From positions 449,292 to 513,291 of the forward strand of contig JXTC01000121.1 in assembly GCA_002914845.1 (NCBI GenBank): DNA of 64,000 bases, given 5' to 3'. Position numbers and translations under genes: made by a program. Positions 28,019 through 44,335 of the stretch are shown here, in pieces; the first letter of the stretch is position 1; the number at the start of each line of letters is the position of its first letter. The DNA is from Trema orientale. Lineage: Eukaryota; Streptophyta; Magnoliopsida; Rosales; Cannabaceae. A model generated the notes under the pieces. That model had not been told where the DNA came from. It saw only the letters and a list, made by a program, of their open reading frames with translations, and ran no database searches.

Positions 28019-29450
28019 CTATTAATAGAAGCATGGATGGGCATCGGGAACCGGACCGTTCTTCTGCCCATCCTGCTTCACCAGCTTCTTTTTTTTTTTA
28101 ACATTTAATTTGTACATGTGAGTTGCACAAAGCTCATGGTTGTGGACACGTTTGTGGGCTGTACTGTACTATTAGTCATCTGTGTTGAGGCTCAGGCAGT
28201 ATTTTTTTTTTTTTTTCACACACTACAAATCAAGTTATTTTTATACAGGTCAAGTTACTTTTATAGGGCAATATATTGGGCCTTTATTTAAGTAATCATA
28301 TGTAAATGAATTGGACCTGCTAAATTTCTCATTCATTTCACTTAGATATTAAACTTGGACCTCCTTATTCTGGTGAGAAATTTACACCCCGTACTCAATT
28401 TTATCACTTATTTTCAAAAATACCGGTTTTCAATTTTTCCTTTCAAAAATACCTATTTTTATATAACACATTTCATGTGCAAAATATGAGTAGTATATAT
28501 TTACAATATAAATTTTTACACATGCAATATACATTTTATGTGTAAAATATGTACAGTATATATTTACAATGTAAATATTTACTATAATTTACATTATTCG
28601 AAATTGATCTTGTTTTTTATATGATAAATTTTATTTAGTTTTTTATATAGATATGAAACAGATAAATTTCTTTCCTTTAATTCCTTTATTAATTCTTTTA
28701 TTGTTTTCTTAATTTCGTTATTTTTTTTTTTTTGGCTTAATCTTTTGGGTTTTCAAGGCAGTATCCANTCTATTAACAACTAATAATAATGTTTCTCAGA
28801 AGTAAAAATATACTAATTAATTGGTTGATAAGTTACTTAACAATTACATAATAATAATTATATAGTAATGCATAAATAATAAATCTAGCTAATAAAACAT
28901 TGGCTATAGTATATATGTATAAATGAAATTTCTTATTGTTTTTCTATTTCTATACAAAAGAAAATGAAAATAATTAACTATTTTATATTTATCATATTTC
29001 AGAGCGAAAAAGAAATGTTATACTCGTCACATTTTCAGTCTTTGTTTTCTCACTGAAATTATTCTTAACAAGTAATATTAAATAATATAAAATTTAAATT
29101 ACAATAATTAAATTGAAAGTATACATAATATTTAAGAAAAACAACGGGTCACGTGCCTTAGACACGTGGCTTTGACACTAGTATATATATATATATACTA
29201 GTCTAAACCAGACGTCCCTTAGGCACGTCACCCGTAGTTTTCCAAAAAATTTGTATGTAAAGCAATTTAATTAATATTTTAATTTATGAAACAACAATGA
29301 ATGCAGGTCAAAGAAGTCACGTGTATTCTCTGCCAACATTTTCAATTACTTATGTAGCTCAAAAAAAAAAAAAAAAAAAGGAAAGTGGTGAAGCAGGATG
29401 GGCAGAGGAACGGCTCGGTTCCCAATGCCCATCCACGCTTCTATTATATA
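28019..29450. mobile_element. Element with about 70-bp terminal inverted repeats, non-coding
   Basis: The left arm begins TTAATAGAAGCATGGATGGG at 28022 and continues through CTGCCCATCCTGCTTCACCA. The right arm near 29381-29448 is its inverse with a few mismatches. The inside is AT-rich and has no coding sequence. A second hairpin is nested at 29136-29242. No clear target duplication was found, so the class is open; a MITE or foldback element fits. Confidence 0.65.
29136..29242. repeat. Long near-perfect hairpin
   Basis: Left arm ACGGGTCACGTGCCTTAGAC followed by ACTAGTATATAT; the right arm is the inverse, ending GGCACGTCACCCGTAG, around a TATATA centre near 29188. Each arm is about 50 nt with roughly ten mismatches. 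It looks like a small palindromic transposon or remnant. Confidence 0.7.
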
Positions 29451-30669
29451 GAAGATATATATATATTTTGAAGGGAGTCTTGTTTAGATTTATAACTTTC
29501 AATTTAATTGAATGTTTAGAGTTTGGTTGGATTCACTTCCAGTTTTTTGTTTAAATAAACTGAAAATAAGAGTAAAAATTTTGTTTTGGTTTTCAATTTT
29601 TATAAACAGGAAACATGCTTGATAAACTTTATTTTAATACTTGTTTCCAAAAATAATAAAGTGCAAATATTAAGAAAGAAAGTCATATAAACTTATATTT
29701 GTGTATGTATATACATATATGTATGTACGCATTTGTGTATAAATATTTATATATTCTTTTATTTTTGAAATTTGTTTTAAAAAATAAAGGTATCAAAAAA
29801 TTTTTGTTATCATTTTTTTTGAAATTTCTGCTAACAATTTTTAAAAACAAGAAACAAAAACAAGGTTGCCAAGCAAATTTCCAATAAAAATTTTCATCTT
29901 TTAGTTTAAAAAAACAAAAAACAGAAAATAAAAGTGAATCCAAACAAGTCCTTAATATTCTAAAATTTATTTATTTTTACCCTAACAGAAAAATAATTGC
30001 AGTATAATTAAGTATTGTACCAAGTCCAAATATGGTCTGTAACAAATGTTACACATTTTATATGCTAGTAATATCAATGTTTCGAAAACGTCACATCATT
30101 TAGCTAATAGTTTGTTTGACAGTTTACTTTGGTTATAACTACTATGTTCTTATGCTCAAACATGACAATCACCACATCAGTATGTCTATTTGTGTAATGT
30201 CGTCCCCACTGGTAAAATTTATGATTTAGAAACGAAGCACATTACTAAGTCTAAAAGATTATTTTAGGAACTCGCTTTCTTAATAAGTAAACAAGTAATT
30301 ATCATATCATATTTTGCCTTTTACAGTTAGTTTCCTTGGTGTACCTTAAGTGATTTTATTGCGTCCGAGAAAAAATATTAAACCCCTTCAAAAACATTCA
30401 AATTTTGGCTTTTGGAGCAAGCAAAACCAATAATAACTTAACAAGCAAACAACTAAAGGCAAATTCCACCATCCTAGCAAAGATGAGGAACCAGGTCACT
30501 TGCTTCAATAGAAGATAACCCATTGGACAAGTCCTAGTTTGGAAGACTTTATTGAAATCATTTTTCTAAGAAACATAAGCCTCTGTTTTCATTTTCCTTA
30601 ATTATGTAAAAACGTTTTATCATCATCCGGGTGAAATGGGACCTTGGAATTGTCTGAGATAGAGAATCC

Positions 30670-32778
<2,109 letters not shown>

Positions 32779-33209
32779 CTTTCAAAGTTTCCAGTCTTTT
32801 GTTTCCTCTTCTAGACTTTTAAGGTCTCTATCTGGTCTCAGAAGTCAGAACTTCCATGTACTTTGGAGACTGGAAGTGGACTATGGAGGCTAAGATTAAA
32901 CTATAATCAGACAAAAGCTATTTACGTTAACCAACACAAAATCCAAAAATATTACACAAACACCCCACAACTAGTCAAAATTAACAAAAAATTTTACTTT
33001 CGAGTCTTTTGACCCACAAAATTCTCATTTTTATTTTTTTTCCCCCCTTTTTTGGGTTCAGGGATCTCAACAATTTCGATATAATCAGAGAGTATCAATG
33101 TGATGGCGTTGTAGTGGGTGGGGAATGGGAAAAGAAAGGGTTGTGGTATTGGGAAGAAAAGATATCCCGCCCAATATTTAATTAGCCCGAAAGGAAAAAG
33201 TAAAAAACG

Positions 33210-33280
33210 TGCACCAGCCGGGAATCGAACCCGGGTCTGTACCGTGGCAGGGTACTATTCTACCACTAGACCACTGGTGC
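33210..33280 (-). tRNA. tRNA-Gly(GCC)
   Basis: A 71-nt cloverleaf on the minus strand starts GCACCAGTGGTCTAGTGG and has the anticodon loop CTGCCAC (GCC). The T arm is CCGGGTTCGATTCCCGG, and the acceptor stem GCACCAG/CTGGTGC pairs perfectly with an A discriminator. A box and B box are intact, and no intron is present. It lies in the promoter-side spacer of AKR-B in the same orientation. Confidence 0.97.
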
Positions 33281-33491
33281 TTCTGATAGTCAGGCTGTTT
33301 GAATGTTATATATACAACTCTTCATTCTGATAAAAATTTGGACACTTTTTTTTTTTTGAACAGATTGGATTAATTCACCTGATGAATTACATATATATTT
33401 AATGTGGATTTTTAAAATGTAACAAAATTTATATTTATAAATAATATACGTATTCTTATGTATTATTTACTCTTCTTGGAATAAGTTCTAT

Positions 33492-34218
33492 TAGGAGTGG
33501 CAATTTAGGTCACGACACGATAACACGACTCGAAAACGACACGAAGTTAGCGGGTTTGGGTTTGTCTTAAACAGGTACAGGTCAAAACAGGTTAAACCCG
33601 ATTAAACACGATTAAATAATAGGTCATTAGTAGGTTAACCTGTTAAACCCGAAATTGACCCGTTTAACACGATTAAATTTTTTGAGACATTGTATTATCT
33701 TGTGTGTACCAAGACTTAAAACTTCCTTTTTATGTTTTATGTACTAAAACTTGAAAGTTTTATTTTGGCTTTAAACTTTGGATTGTGTGTTATATTTATT
33801 TGATTATGGTTGCTTAATTATATTGAAAATATAAAATGAGTTAATAAATTATATCAAGTTATATTGAAAATGTGAAATAGGTTAACATGTTAAAATTAAT
33901 AGGTTAATACGTTATGTCAAGTTGAACCAAATACAACATATTTAACATTAACATGTTAAATTGAGTTCAATTAAACGGGTTAACAGTATACAAATTAGCA
34001 TATCGTGTTACGTTAGACACGATCTGAATACAACCTATTTAAATAACGTGTTAAATGTGTCACTCACAGGTTAACCTGTTTATTTAGTGTGTCGGGTGTG
34101 GGTTTACAAATCATGACACGAATAATAAACGCGTCGGGTTTGGGTTTGGTAATTGCTCGTTATATATATGCCTCGATACGATACGAATATGACACGACAA
34201 CACGAATTGCCACCCTTA
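33492..34218. mobile_element. hAT-type MITE with perfect 8-bp TSD
   Basis: Ends are TAGGAGTGGCAATT and AATTGCCACCCTTA (inverted repeats), flanked by AGTTCTAT at 33484-33491 and 34219-34226. The interior is AT-rich with GTTAACACG-like internal repeats and no coding sequence. Confidence 0.9.
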
Positions 34219-34271
34219 AGTTCTATGCTTCCAGTTTTAAATTATTAAATATAAGATAACAAAGAGATTAA

Positions 34272-34863
34272 GGTCATGTTTTGTCCACTGTACAAACACT
34301 CTGTATTGTATTAATTAAACATAATACTGTATTTAATTGTGTTTTTGTATTATATTTTTTAATACGATCTCAAAATTTAATACAATACAGAGAGTATTAT
34401 CTAACACAGAATAAAAGATATGTATAACATTGTATTACATAATTTTAATTTTAACATAGTATTGTACAATACTCGCTCTTCTCATTTTTTATGTCCTTAT
34501 TTCTCTCTCATCACTTTTTCTCTCACATCACTTTATTCTTTTCAAAAGTGGTATTTTTCTAAACAAATTTTTAAAAGTGGTATTTTCTAAATTTATTCTA
34601 AAAAGTGGTTTTTTGTAAATAAATTTTAAAAGGTGATAATTTTACAAGTGGTAATTTCGTAAATATTTTTTGAAAATGATATTTTTCTAAATAAATTTTT
34701 AAAAATAGTATTTTTTAAAATTAACTTTTTAATACAACATCTCAACACAAATGCAAAACAAACATAATACTAAAATAGAATAATAGAATAGAATACAATC
34801 TAATACAATACATCACAATACAATACGATACATCACAATTCAATACTGTGCAAAAAAATGGCC
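34272..34863. mobile_element. Tourist-like MITE with TAA target duplication
   Basis: Termini GGTCATGTTTT and AAAAAAATGGCC are inverted repeats, flanked by TAA at 34269-34271 and 34864-34866. The paralogous site upstream of the duplicated block (47340-47360, AACAAAGAGATTAAGGTAG) is uninterrupted, which confirms the boundaries. The interior is rich in AATAC/GTATT repeats. A related copy is at about 54010-54523. Confidence 0.85.
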
Positions 34864-35300
34864 TAAGGCGCTAATACTTTCCTGAATCCACTCTTTCCTC
34901 ATCTTTTTTCTTTGGTCAATAATTTAATGTACATCAATGACACGATTTTCATGCTAATCGATTATTTAACGTAGAATGAAGAAAGTATTACCATTATACA
35001 AATCATTGTCAGATAAAGCACATGCAGGCTCACATGACACATGGTGGTACGTATATCCTTTCCAATTTTGTATCTAGGCCGAAAGGCATATCGGCATGGC
35101 TTTATTATAATAATAGCATTTATAATACTAAAACAAGGAAGAACAATATGTTTGACTTGCTAGAACAACATGATTGACAGAACCCATTTATATTAGAAAG
35201 TCAAGCCATTAATTCATGTCCAAATGCATATAACTTATTTTCTTTGCCCAATTATACAAAACAGCTTTATCATCCAAGTGAAAAGGACTTGGGTATTGTC

Positions 35301-37390
35301 TCAGGTAGAGACCTTGGAATCTTTTGGAGGAGTGTTGGCAAAGTTCCAAGAGTTTTTACTTAAGCTCTCAGGAGTTCGGTCACCTGCTACCTCTTCAATT
35401 GGTACAGCATCAGATATTTCTTTCAGGTCTTCCTCTGTTAATTTCACCCTTACCGAGCCAATGTTATCATCCAAGTTCTTAATCTTAGTTGTCCCTGAAG
35501 AAATTCAAAACAAACGATCGATCATATATTCTAGCTTGGATATTTAGTAAAATTTGCTCGAAATCAAGCATTTTAACTCATATTATACTCCAATACAACT
35601 TGGAGAGGACTAATGGGGTAAAACACGTACCGGGGATAGGTACAACATCAACTCCTTGTTGGAGAACCCAAGCAAGGGCTAGTTGAGCTGGAGAACACTG
35701 GTGCTTTCGAGCAAGGGTTTCGATTCGATCATAAAGTTGTTTGTTCTTGTTCAAGTTCTCTCCCAGAAACCGAGGGTGTGAGGCCTTATGAAAGGAAAAT
35801 AGAATCAAAGAAAATGCAAGTCAACCAACTTTACACTTAAACGGAGAGAAGGGAAGTTCTTCAAACACTTCTAGGCCACGAAGTATGTTCATTTCATAGC
35901 AGTACATAAATACACAACCAAGATACTACGGTAAATCACATTAATAGGCCCTGGATCAATAACTTAGGCAACAATTTTGTATCAGAACAGAAAGAAGAGT
36001 CTTTTTACCAAAAAGCCATTCCCCAGCTCGCTTTCAACAACTGGTTTGCTGCCAAAGAAGCCACGACCAAGAGGACTATATGGAACTATTCCAATGCCTA
36101 GCTCCCTGCATTTGTTTATGCGTCAAGGTAACACTATTAGTCCATTCAAACAACCATAAAAAATTTAGACTTTTTACTGAAGCCTTTCTTTGACACGGAA
36201 TTTCTGTTATCGGCTTTTAGAGATAGGGGCAAAGCATAAGTGAATGAGCAACAAAAACAAAGCGGATGACAACTGACAAACAAACATTTAATAGGAAAAC
36301 TCGGAATCTGAACAAAGAAAAGCAAACCTGCAAAGTGGAATGATCTCTTCCTCAATATCACGAGACCAAAGAGACCACTCCATTTGTAAGGCCGTGATGG
36401 GGTGAACCGCATGTGCCCTCCTTACGGTGTCCGGGCTAGGTTCAGATAACCCAATATACTTAATTTTCCCCTCTTCCACAAGCTTCTTAAGCTCACCCAT
36501 CTACACACCAAACACAAGTAAGATTTCTTTTAAATAACTTACAAATTTCTAATATGATAAGATAATGAACTTGGAAAAGAGTAAGAGAATGACTTACAGT
36601 GTCCTCTATGGGCACTGATGTGTCAACTCTATGCTGAAAATACAAGTCAATGTAATCAACATCAAGACGCTTCAAACTAGCCTCACAGCATGACCGGACA
36701 TACTCAGGGGTACCTCTCACTATCAGCGTACCGGTATTCCGATCCATTCCTGCTAGACCAAACTTTGTCGCTATTTGAACTTTTTCTCTTGGTATCTGTT
36801 TTATGGCCTAGACACCACAAAAACAAAATCATAACAGGAAATTTCATCAGATTAGAGTCTTAATTACTTGCCATTAGAGTATTCAGTTTCTTGACAAAAA
36901 TAAATTATAGAAAAAAAAACCCAAAAAAGAGAGAGGGAGAGAGAAAATTCAATCTAAGTGAACTCTTTTAACTAAGCTGATGAGTTTACAAAGTGGGAAA
37001 TACATACCTTTCCAAGCAGGATTTCATTAGTAAAAGGTCCATACATGTCGGCCGTATCAAAGAAAGTGACACCATTGCTAAACGCATGTTTTATAACCGA
37101 GATTCCTTCTTCTTCAGAGACCGGAGCTTTGTAGGCTCCACTCAGGTTCATGACCCCAAATCCCAACTTCGACACCTGTAAAGAGTAAAATAGTGGACGG
37201 TTTGGCAAAGATCATCAGAGAAAATAAATATCCAAAAAAGAGGGCATCTTTTTAAGTCCTGTTACATATTTTTACATGTGGGTTTTCTTCAATCAAACAT
37301 TGACATAAATGGATATAGATGAAAGTTTACCTCAAGCCCTTGATTGCCCAGTTTAACTCTCGGAATTTGGAGGGTGCTCTCATCTGCCAT
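35301..37390 (-). CDS. Aldo-keto reductase C
   Basis: Exons: 37390-37331, 37175-37008, 36807-36598, 36500-36328, 36105-36009, 35784-35631 and 35494-35301, all GT-AG, giving 351 residues. The protein starts [20 protein letters not shown]. The tetrad is D60, Y65 ([10 protein letters not shown]), K91 (IATKFG) and H135 (YFQHRVD). It shares [20 protein letters not shown] and [11 protein letters not shown] with AKR-E and not with A or B, marking C and E as recent duplicates. The loop at residues 28-35 reads VMNLSGAY where A reads CMGLTGVY, so the active-site rim differs. The coding sequence is intact. A tRNA-Gly gene is 253 bp upstream, and a TATATATATA stretch near 37569-37578 is a possible TATA box. 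Confidence 0.95.
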
Positions 37391-37642
37391 CTTTTCAATT
37401 TTGAGTCTCGTTTCCGTTCTTGGAGATTTTTAAGGTCTCAGGTCTCAAGGCGGAGCCCACTAACAGTGATGAACGAAGGCTTGGAAGTCTAGGTAGGAGC
37501 AACCGATGCTATGTATAAATAAAGTTAAAAAAGTATGGACAAATGTCAAAGTCGTTCCCGCCCAATTATATATATATTAGCAAAATTATATAATAAAATA
37601 AATAAAAAGAAAAAGAGAGAGAAAAAGTTAAAAAAACACAAT

Positions 37643-37713
37643 TGCACCAGCCGGGAATCGAACCCGGGTCTGTACCGTGGCAGGGTACTATTCTACCACT
37701 AGACCACTGGTGC
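37643..37713 (-). tRNA. tRNA-Gly(GCC), second copy
   Basis: Identical over 71 nt to the copy at 33210-33280, with the anticodon GCC, complete D, anticodon and T arms and a perfect acceptor stem. The flanks differ from the first copy, but the position relative to the downstream AKR gene is the same. Confidence 0.97.
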
Positions 37714-39400
37714 GGTCGTGCTCATAATCGCTGTTAAATAACTTAAACGAACTACTAGATAGTCAATGGTCATAATAGGCGGCCAGGGCTTCATTTTATT
37801 ATTCGCAATAAATGTGAAGAAAATGCTGCTTTTTTTTTTTTTTTTTGTGGCAGTGTTTGTTTGAATTCCTCTAACAAAACTTTTGAGAATACTTTTATTT
37901 TATTTTTCTGTTCATGGAGTCGTCTTAATGGGAGAGAAAAATATGCTCTTGTAATTTTCTAATGATATAAATTGGCTAGTTTGGGATTGATTAGAGCCCC
38001 ACTAAATAATGTTTCGCATTAAACAATTAGTACGCATGGAAAATAATGTGAGAGAAAAAAGATGCTCATGTATTTTTTATAACGGTAGTACGGTACATAT
38101 TGGCTTGATCAGGATTTGGTTAGAACTTAGAACCATTTAAATAAGGTTTCAAATTAAACAATTAATATGTATGGTAAATTTGCTATAAAGATAATACATT
38201 GTTGTAGAATTCATTGTCTTTTTACAGCTATTTGGATAAGTCAACATTAAAGTACTTACCTTCTAGTTCATTTTTATTTCACTGGAAGTAAATTTAGCGA
38301 TTGAGTTAGACAATTGGAGTAACAGAGTTACATAAATTTGTGGATCCTTTCTTTTTCTTTTAAAGAGAAGAACTTGTCAAATTTCCTCCACTTATTTATT
38401 GCTAGTCTTACTATATTAGTCAAGCATACATCAACATCCGTTATTACAAAAATTTCTTATGATTGTATATTTTCACTATTGGCCAATTCTAAGTGGTGTG
38501 CATGCAAACTTCCACGAGAAATAAATAAAAGCATATCGTGCTCTATCCCCTACCACCTCATTCACTATTTATGGTGCTTCCTTCAATTCGGAAACCAACG
38601 ATACTGACTTTAAAAAAATTAAAAAAAAAAAAAGAAATTACAACATAAGTAAGTATTAATTTTCTTTTTATTCCAAAGCATAGCCCACTTTCAAGAGTAG
38701 TATTTCATTAACTGGTGCTCAGGCATAATCTGTCTAAACAGTTATGTAATTATCAAAGTTATATACATGTCAAACTTATTGCAAAATAAAAAATGCATAA
38801 TTTATCGTAGAAAAATTGTATAATAAACCACATAATGTGTCTGTTTGTTACTGTCTAATTATAATTATATTTCGATAGGGCCCATGTAAAACCTAATTTA
38901 TTAATTAGAATCATTTACTGACAGACAAACATATTATTGTGGTGTTGAGCACCACTAGTACCTTATAGCATTGCTCTTTCAATTGACTTGTGGCTACAAT
39001 TCAGACTTTTTACTATTACATACTTTGATAAGTTAACATTTACCTTTTAGTTCTTTATATTGATTTTTCTAGAACTAGAATTAATCATTTAGTAGGACAA
39101 TGGAAGTAATAATCATAGTAATAAATTGAGCTTAATTCTTCTCTTTTCCGTCTTTAATTTGCTAACTATAGAAGAACTTGGTCAAAAAGTCCTTTATAGG
39201 AAACAAATATTGCAAATACCTAATATCACTCTTATTATTAGTCTCACTTAGGAAGCAACATCACCACTCTTTATTACAGAAGCTCAAAACTTCTTCTGAA
39301 ATCTGAAATAGAGAACAATATTGGACTCTGCTTTTAAACTTTTATTTTTAGCTCAGTGGTATTGATATATCAGACAGCTAGAATCTTAAGATGACATTTT
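37714..39400. other. Spacer between AKR-C and AKR-D
   Basis: AT-rich spacer. It contains two or three diverged copies of a segment with GTTTCGCATTAAACAATTAG followed by ATAATGTGAGAG (about 38010 and 38147); the same motif occurs at about 51100-51240 in the duplicated spacer. No gene is seen. Confidence 0.55.
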
Positions 39401-41482
<2,082 letters not shown>

Positions 41483-41699
41483 TATTCTTACTTCTCTTTA
41501 ATATTTCTTTCCTCTGTTTTTTCCTACTGAAATTGATGCTGGGACTCTTTTTACTGAGGACAGGAAACGGGTATTCATATGAAATATATATAAGGAAGAG
41601 TTGTAAGGTTCAGAGCTTGAGAAACAAGTTAAAGCATTTGACTAGTTTGGCTACACTACTTTTATGGGCTCATTGATTACTTCATTCTTCACACTTAGT

Positions 41700-42170
41700 C
41701 ATGACTTACGTCATTGTTTAAATTTTTCGTTCAAAAGTTCGGAAACAATTCACGACGTCGACATTAGGAAAAAACGACATGCGGTTTTATTCTCGAGCGA
41801 AAACGGCATGTGCGGAAATGAAACCAGTTTTACTTTGAAATGAAACGGTCTGTTGTGTTTAGTTAAGAAAAGAGGAAAAAGAAGAAAAGGGGAAGTGAAA
41901 AAAACGACAGGTCATTCCTATAAAGAGGAAAAAACGAATGTCGTTTAAATGCAAAAGAAATCAAAACGTCATGTCTTGTCTTCTTGTAACATGTCGTTGA
42001 TAACCATTGGGAGAATAACATATCATGTCATTTCCCGTATAGAAAAACCACGTCGGGATTGATTAATGACATGTCGTTTATTCTTCAACTACTAAACGAC
42101 TACCACAGCTAAAACTGATGTCGTTTTCGAGCAGAGTAACATTAAACACAAACACGAAGTGATCGAGTAG
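41700..42170. repeat. Interspersed CGACATG / CATGTCG motif cluster
   Basis: About nine related motifs occur in 450 bp: AAAACGACATG, AAAACGGCATG, AACGACAGGTCATT, GAATGTCGTTT, AACGTCATGTC, ACATGTCGTTG, GACATGTCGTTT, AAACGAC and GATGTCGTTTTC. A weaker version lies upstream of AKR-F (about 54755-55270). No gene is seen. Confidence 0.6.
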
Positions 42171-42246
42171 TAGTAAATGATTTGAGTATAGGTTAGCATT
42201 AACTTTAAGTTTTTTGTTTGAATTTCGGTAGAAGTAATAAATTTAG

Positions 42247-42883
42247 TAGGGGTGTCAATTCGTGTCGACGGGTCGGGTTCGGGTTCGGTTCGGGTTGAGG
42301 TCTAATATATACATAAATTATGTCAACTCGAACCCGACCCGTGACCCGTTGTGTCAGAAAACCATCAACACTAACCCGACCCGCACCTAAAACGAGTTGA
42401 CCCGAACCCGACCCGCACAACCCACTTTGGTGAATAACATCCAACCCACAACCCGATTTTGACCCGTCAACCCGTTTTTGACCCGCCAACCCGCTATGAC
42501 CCGTATTTTTTTACTTATATTTTTTTTTTCTAAGACTATTATTGTCTCATTTTAAAATAAATAAATTAGGGATAATTTATAAATATAATTAATAACTTAT
42601 AATCCCAAAACTTACATTGTACAAATTAAATATATCTATAATAATAGTCATAAACAAATTAAATAAAAAATATTTTTATAATTTAATTATATATATTTGT
42701 TGGCGGGTCAAACGGGTCAAGTTCGTGTCAAGCGGGTTGACCCGAACCCGACCCGTTTTTTTATTCGTGTCAGGTTGGTCAACCTGAACCCGACCCGCAC
42801 CCTTTTTCTTCAACCCTAACCCGCAAAAAATTGTGTCGTGTTCGTGTCGTGTCGTCGTGTCGTAACCCGAATTGCCACCCCTA
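42247..42883. mobile_element. hAT-type MITE with perfect 8-bp TSD and CCCGA-rich arms
   Basis: Ends TAGGGGTGTCAATTCGTG and CCCGAATTGCCACCCCTA are flanked by AAATTTAG at 42239-42246 and 42884-42891. Both arms are packed with ACCCGAACCCGACCCG-type repeats in opposite orientation, so the element can fold back on itself. The centre is AT-rich. Confidence 0.9.
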
Positions 42884-43585
42884 AAATTTAGTGACTTAGA
42901 CAATAGGAGTAATCATTATAACCACCCCAAAACATTTTGAAGCCTTTGTTTCGTTTTTTGTTTTTTGGGCTATAGACTATAGGGGCTAGGGAGTTTAATG
43001 AGAAATTTACGTCTAATACTCATTTTTAGAACTTATTTTCATAAGTACCCATTTTTATGGTCCACATTTCATATGCAAAATATAAGTAGTCCACATTTAC
43101 AATATAAATTTTATCCATGAGGTATACATTTTATGTGTAAAATATGAATGGTATACATTTATAATTTAAATGTTTACTATAGTTTATATTTTTCATTATA
43201 AACTTGACTTATGGTATACATTTTAAAATGTGTGCTAATTTTTAGTATAATTTTTATTCATGAAATATAGACCATGGTATACATTTAATACATAAAATAT
43301 ATACCGTGGTATATATTTTATGTGTAAAATAATGATAGTCTATATTTCTCCAAAAACGAGTATTAGTGAAATAAAAATAAAAAAAGGGTAGTTATGAGAC
43401 TATGATTTTGAAAATGAATATTTATGAACTTTTTCCTAGTTAGATAGTCCTTTCTTATTTATCCATAACATCAGTACCTTTTTTTTTTGTGAGTGTACTT
43501 TAATATCGTATTATTACTCTCACATATGAAGCGTCCATCACCATCTTTTATGAAAGTCTCACATATGAAGCGTCCATCATCACTT

Positions 43586-44220
43586 AGGGGTAGCAACTCA
43601 TTTCAGTGGGTCGTATTCGTATCTTGTCAATGTATTTGTATGATAATATATACCACAATCTGACCCCGACGCGTTTAATAATTATATCAGAATTCTAGCC
43701 CGAACCCGATTCGTTTATAAATGGGTTGGCCCAACACGATACGTGTAACTGGTTTATTCTAATGGACCATATTCGGGTCAAGTTAACCCGATACGACATG
43801 TTAACCAATTTAATCTAAATTAGGTAAAACATACTTTTTTAAGACCTTTAACATACATTTATACATATTATACGACCTTAAGACACAAATATTTACTAAA
43901 AACAAATGAAAATCATATAAAATCACAATACATATGCATAAAAAAAATCTTAAAAATACAAAAAAAAGTCCAAACATATATAATAAAACATATTATAATT
44001 TTAAAATGGGTATTATATGGATCATAAATGGGTTGATCCAAAATTAACTTGTTTAATAAACAAATCACTGCGAGTCAGTTTCGGGTTGATGGGTCAACTA
44101 TATCCGACTCGTTTAATAAACAAATTTGTGGTTCAACCCAATTTTGACCAGAACCCATTTAAGATAAATCCAAACTTACTAACTCTATGCGAGTTTTGAG
44201 TCGTATTATCATATCGTATC
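43586..44220. mobile_element. Decayed hAT-type MITE relative
   Basis: It starts TAGGGGTAGCAACTCATTT. It contains the same kind of CCCGA/GGGTTG arms (GGGTCGTATTCG near 43607, GTTTCGGGTTGATGGGTC near 44080) as the elements at 42247 and 33492. The right end is degraded and no TSD is readable, so the end is approximate. Confidence 0.55.
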
Positions 44221-44264
44221 ACAAATAGCCAAATAAAAGGCACAATATAAAAGTGGAAAAGTCC

Positions 44265-44335
44265 ACAACCAACAAGGAATTGAACAAGGGACTATGCCAT
44301 GGAAGAGCTCTATTCTATCACTATACCACTTGTTC
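44265..44335 (-). pseudogene. tRNA-Gly pseudogene
   Basis: A 71-nt stretch aligns end to end with the tRNA-Gly(GCC) genes without gaps but with many substitutions. The anticodon position reads TCC, the B box is GTTCAATTC, and acceptor-stem pairing is weakened (GAACAAG against CTTGTTGT). It is the relic of a third tRNA-Gly copy between AKR-D and AKR-E. Confidence 0.8.

Larger units (their letters stand above)
27640..30669. other. Spacer between AKR-A and AKR-B
   Basis: The first 300 bp should contain the AKR-A promoter. The rest is AT-rich, holds the 1.4-kb inverted-repeat element described separately, and has one undetermined base (N) at 28768. 28370-28600 resembles 43005-43200 (a shared AATGTAAA/TATACATTTTATGTGTAAAATATG repeat). 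No gene is seen. Confidence 0.5.

Noticed and set aside
33118..33330. Open frame of 70 codons containing RTRVCTVAGYYSTTRPL
   Set aside because: It is the translation of the tRNA-Gly(GCC) gene on the wrong strand. This peptide is a common false protein in plant annotations.
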